Origin: CAZCYE01 sp964502775
Lineage (GTDB): Bacteria; Actinomycetota; Acidimicrobiia; IMCC26256; PALSA-555
Length of the DNA stretch: 6,923 nucleotides
Direction: 5' to 3'
Assembly: GCA_964502775.1 (NCBI GenBank)
Contig: CAZCYE010000080.1
Span: 1-6,923 of the forward strand
Below the pieces are notes generated by a model. That model ran no database searches and had not been told where the DNA came from. It saw nothing but the letters and a program-made list of their open reading frames with translations. Numbering within the stretch: the first letter of the stretch is position 1; each line of letters opens with the position of its first letter. The position numbers were made by a program, and so were the translations under genes. Shown here in pieces: positions 5,988 to 6,923 of this stretch.

Positions 5988-6371
5988 GTGGAAGCTCGCA
6001 TGGGTGACGACGCACCGCTCGATCCGGCGGTGTTCGGCCCGCTGCGCGACCTCGCCCGCGGCGCCCAAGACGGCGAGACCGACCTCCTGCACGACCTCCA
6101 TCGGCTGTTCACCCGCGACGCACCGGCGCGCCTCGAGGCGCTGAGGGCCGGCGCGGCGGCCCATGACGCCGAGGGCGTGCAGTTCGTGGCGCACGCGCTC
6201 AGGGGCAGCGCATCCATATTGGGAGCGACCGCGATGACCGCGGTGTGCGCCCGCATCGAGCAGTGCGCGGATGCCGCTGACTTCGACGGCATCGAGCGGC
6301 TCGTCCCCGAGCTCGAGCGCCACGCCCACGACGTTGCGGCCGCGCTCGCCCGCGAGATCGACCGAGCCTGA
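5988..6371 (+). CDS. Stand-alone Hpt (histidine phosphotransfer) domain protein
   Basis: 127-residue, probably cytoplasmic, mainly helical protein made almost entirely of one Hpt domain. Hpt proteins relay phosphoryl groups between receiver domains through a histidine. The signature is VAHALRGSASILGA (67-80), matching the usual AHxLKGSSxxxGA, with His69 as the phospho-acceptor. Arg72 stands in place of the common Lys, and Gly73 and Ser74 follow as usual. The flanking segments DLLHDLHRLFTRDAPARLEAL (32-52) and AVCARIEQCADAADFDGIERL (85-105) fit the family's helical bundle pattern. No sensor kinase or response regulator lies nearby, so its partners are unknown. It starts 32 bases after recO and ends 33 bases before glyS, and could be co-transcribed with recO. 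The GTG start is set by the ribosome site; ATG at 6000 is the alternative. Confidence 0.87.
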   Translation: MEARMGDDAPLDPAVFGPLRDLARGAQDGETDLLHDLHRLFTRDAPARLEALRAGAAAHDAEGVQFVAHALRGSASILGATAMTAVCARIEQCADAADFDGIERLVPELERHAHDVAAALAREIDRA

Positions 6372-6387
6372 TCGGGAGCCCCCCGAG

Positions 6388-6393
6388 TACGAT
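6388..6393 (+). promoter_or_regulatory. Candidate -10 element of glyS
   Basis: TACGAT is a good TANNNT element ending 11 bases before the glyS ATG, so the leader would be only about five to seven bases. There is no Shine-Dalgarno site in the intervening GCTGTTCCCT. I see no convincing -35. It would give glyS expression independent of the Hpt gene. Confidence 0.45.
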
Positions 6394-6404
6394 CGCTGTT
6401 CCCT

Positions 6405-6923
6405 ATGGCGAAGCCCGACCTGCTCGAACGCGTCGTGAACCTCTGCAAGCGGCGAGGCTTCGTCTTCCCGTCGAGCGAGATCTACGGCGGATTCCGCTCC
6501 ACGTGGGACTACGGGCCCCTCGGCGTGCTGCTGAAGCGCAACGTGAAGGACGCGTGGTGGCGCTCCATGGTGCAGCTGCGTGACGACATCGTGGGGCTCG
6601 ACGCCGCGATCTTGATGGCCCCCCGGGTGTGGGAGGCGAGCGGACATGTCGCCACGTTCACCGATCCGCTCGTGGACTGCCGCAGCTGCAAGGAGCGGTT
6701 CCGGGCCGACCAGCTCCCCGCTTCGGGCGCATGCCCGAACTGTGGCGGGAAGGGGACCTTCACCGAGGCCCGCAACTTCAACCTCATGTTCAAGACCTTC
6801 GTGGGCCCGGTGGAGGACGACGCGTCGGTGGCGTACCTACGACCCGAGACCGCCCAGGGCATCTTCGTGAACTTCCTCAACGTCCAGACCACCACGAGGC
6901 GCAAGCCACCGTTCGGCATCGCC
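6405..6923 (+). CDS. glyS: Glycyl-tRNA synthetase (alpha2 type), N-terminal part, 3' truncated by window
   Basis: Class II aminoacyl-tRNA synthetase that charges tRNA-Gly; cytoplasmic and essential. This is the single-chain homodimeric type (also named glyQS), found in actinobacteria, Thermus, archaea and eukaryotes, not the alpha2beta2 enzyme. The first 173 residues of roughly 450-500 are visible and the frame is open at the window end. Evidence in order: LCKRRGFVFPSSEIYGGF (13-30), TWDYGPLGVLLKRNVKDAWW (33-52), EASGHVATFTDPLVDC (77-92), a four-cysteine cluster, C92-RS-C95 and C110-PN-C113, likely a zinc-binding insertion, then FNLMFKTFVGP (125-135) and the class II motif 2 approach YLRPETAQGIFVNF (144-157). 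The ATG at 6405 gives the normal family N-terminus. It lies 33 bases downstream of the Hpt gene. Confidence 0.97.
   Translation, partial: MAKPDLLERVVNLCKRRGFVFPSSEIYGGFRSTWDYGPLGVLLKRNVKDAWWRSMVQLRDDIVGLDAAILMAPRVWEASGHVATFTDPLVDCRSCKERFRADQLPASGACPNCGGKGTFTEARNFNLMFKTFVGPVEDDASVAYLRPETAQGIFVNFLNVQTTTRRKPPFGIA

Noticed and set aside
5577..6647. Minus-strand open frame of 356 codons opposite recO, the Hpt gene and glyS
   Set aside because: Antisense to three supported genes, with His/Arg/Ala-rich shadow composition.

Overview
This window is a very GC-rich stretch of bacterial chromosome with tightly packed genes. The gene set points to an actinobacterium, and a member of the Acidimicrobiia or a neighbouring deep lineage is my best guess. 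The pointers are an aa3/caa3-type oxidase block, an alpha2-type glycyl-tRNA synthetase, a recO-uppS-glyS neighbourhood of the kind known in mycobacteria, and several GTG starts without Shine-Dalgarno sites but close to TANNNT -10 elements. A run of exactly 100 N indicates a draft or metagenome scaffold. The lineage is inferred; no rRNA gene is present to confirm it.

Left block (1-2653, + strand): the end of a cytochrome c oxidase operon. It holds the C-terminal part of subunit I (ctaD) with an extra two-helix extension, subunit III (ctaE), a small subunit IV (ctaF-type) and the copper-insertion factor ctaG. The genes overlap or lie 5-9 bases apart. After 75 bases comes a membrane-anchored cupredoxin (2729 into the gap) with a complete type 1 copper site. 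It is a plausible redox partner of the oxidase or a copper-handling protein.

Middle (3517-4418): the scaffold gap hides the 3' ends of two convergent genes, the cupredoxin and a minus-strand diacylglycerol/lipid kinase. The kinase diverges from uppS. Their two GTG start codons lie at equal distances from a 10-base near-palindrome that contains a -10-like hexamer on each strand.

Right block (4419-6923, + strand): uppS (polyprenyl carrier lipid synthesis), recO (recombination repair), a small stand-alone Hpt phosphotransfer protein, and the 5' part of glycyl-tRNA synthetase, cut by the window end. These are housekeeping genes with short spacers. uppS, recO and glyS each have a candidate promoter at or almost at the start codon, whereas the Hpt gene has a strong Shine-Dalgarno site.

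There is no gene-free stretch over 300 bases. I saw no tRNA, rRNA, CRISPR array, insertion sequence or phage gene. I found no convincing undescribed system. The points most worth following are the symmetric divergent start region, the membrane cupredoxin beside the oxidase operon, the subunit-IV-like tail on CtaD, and the orphan Hpt.
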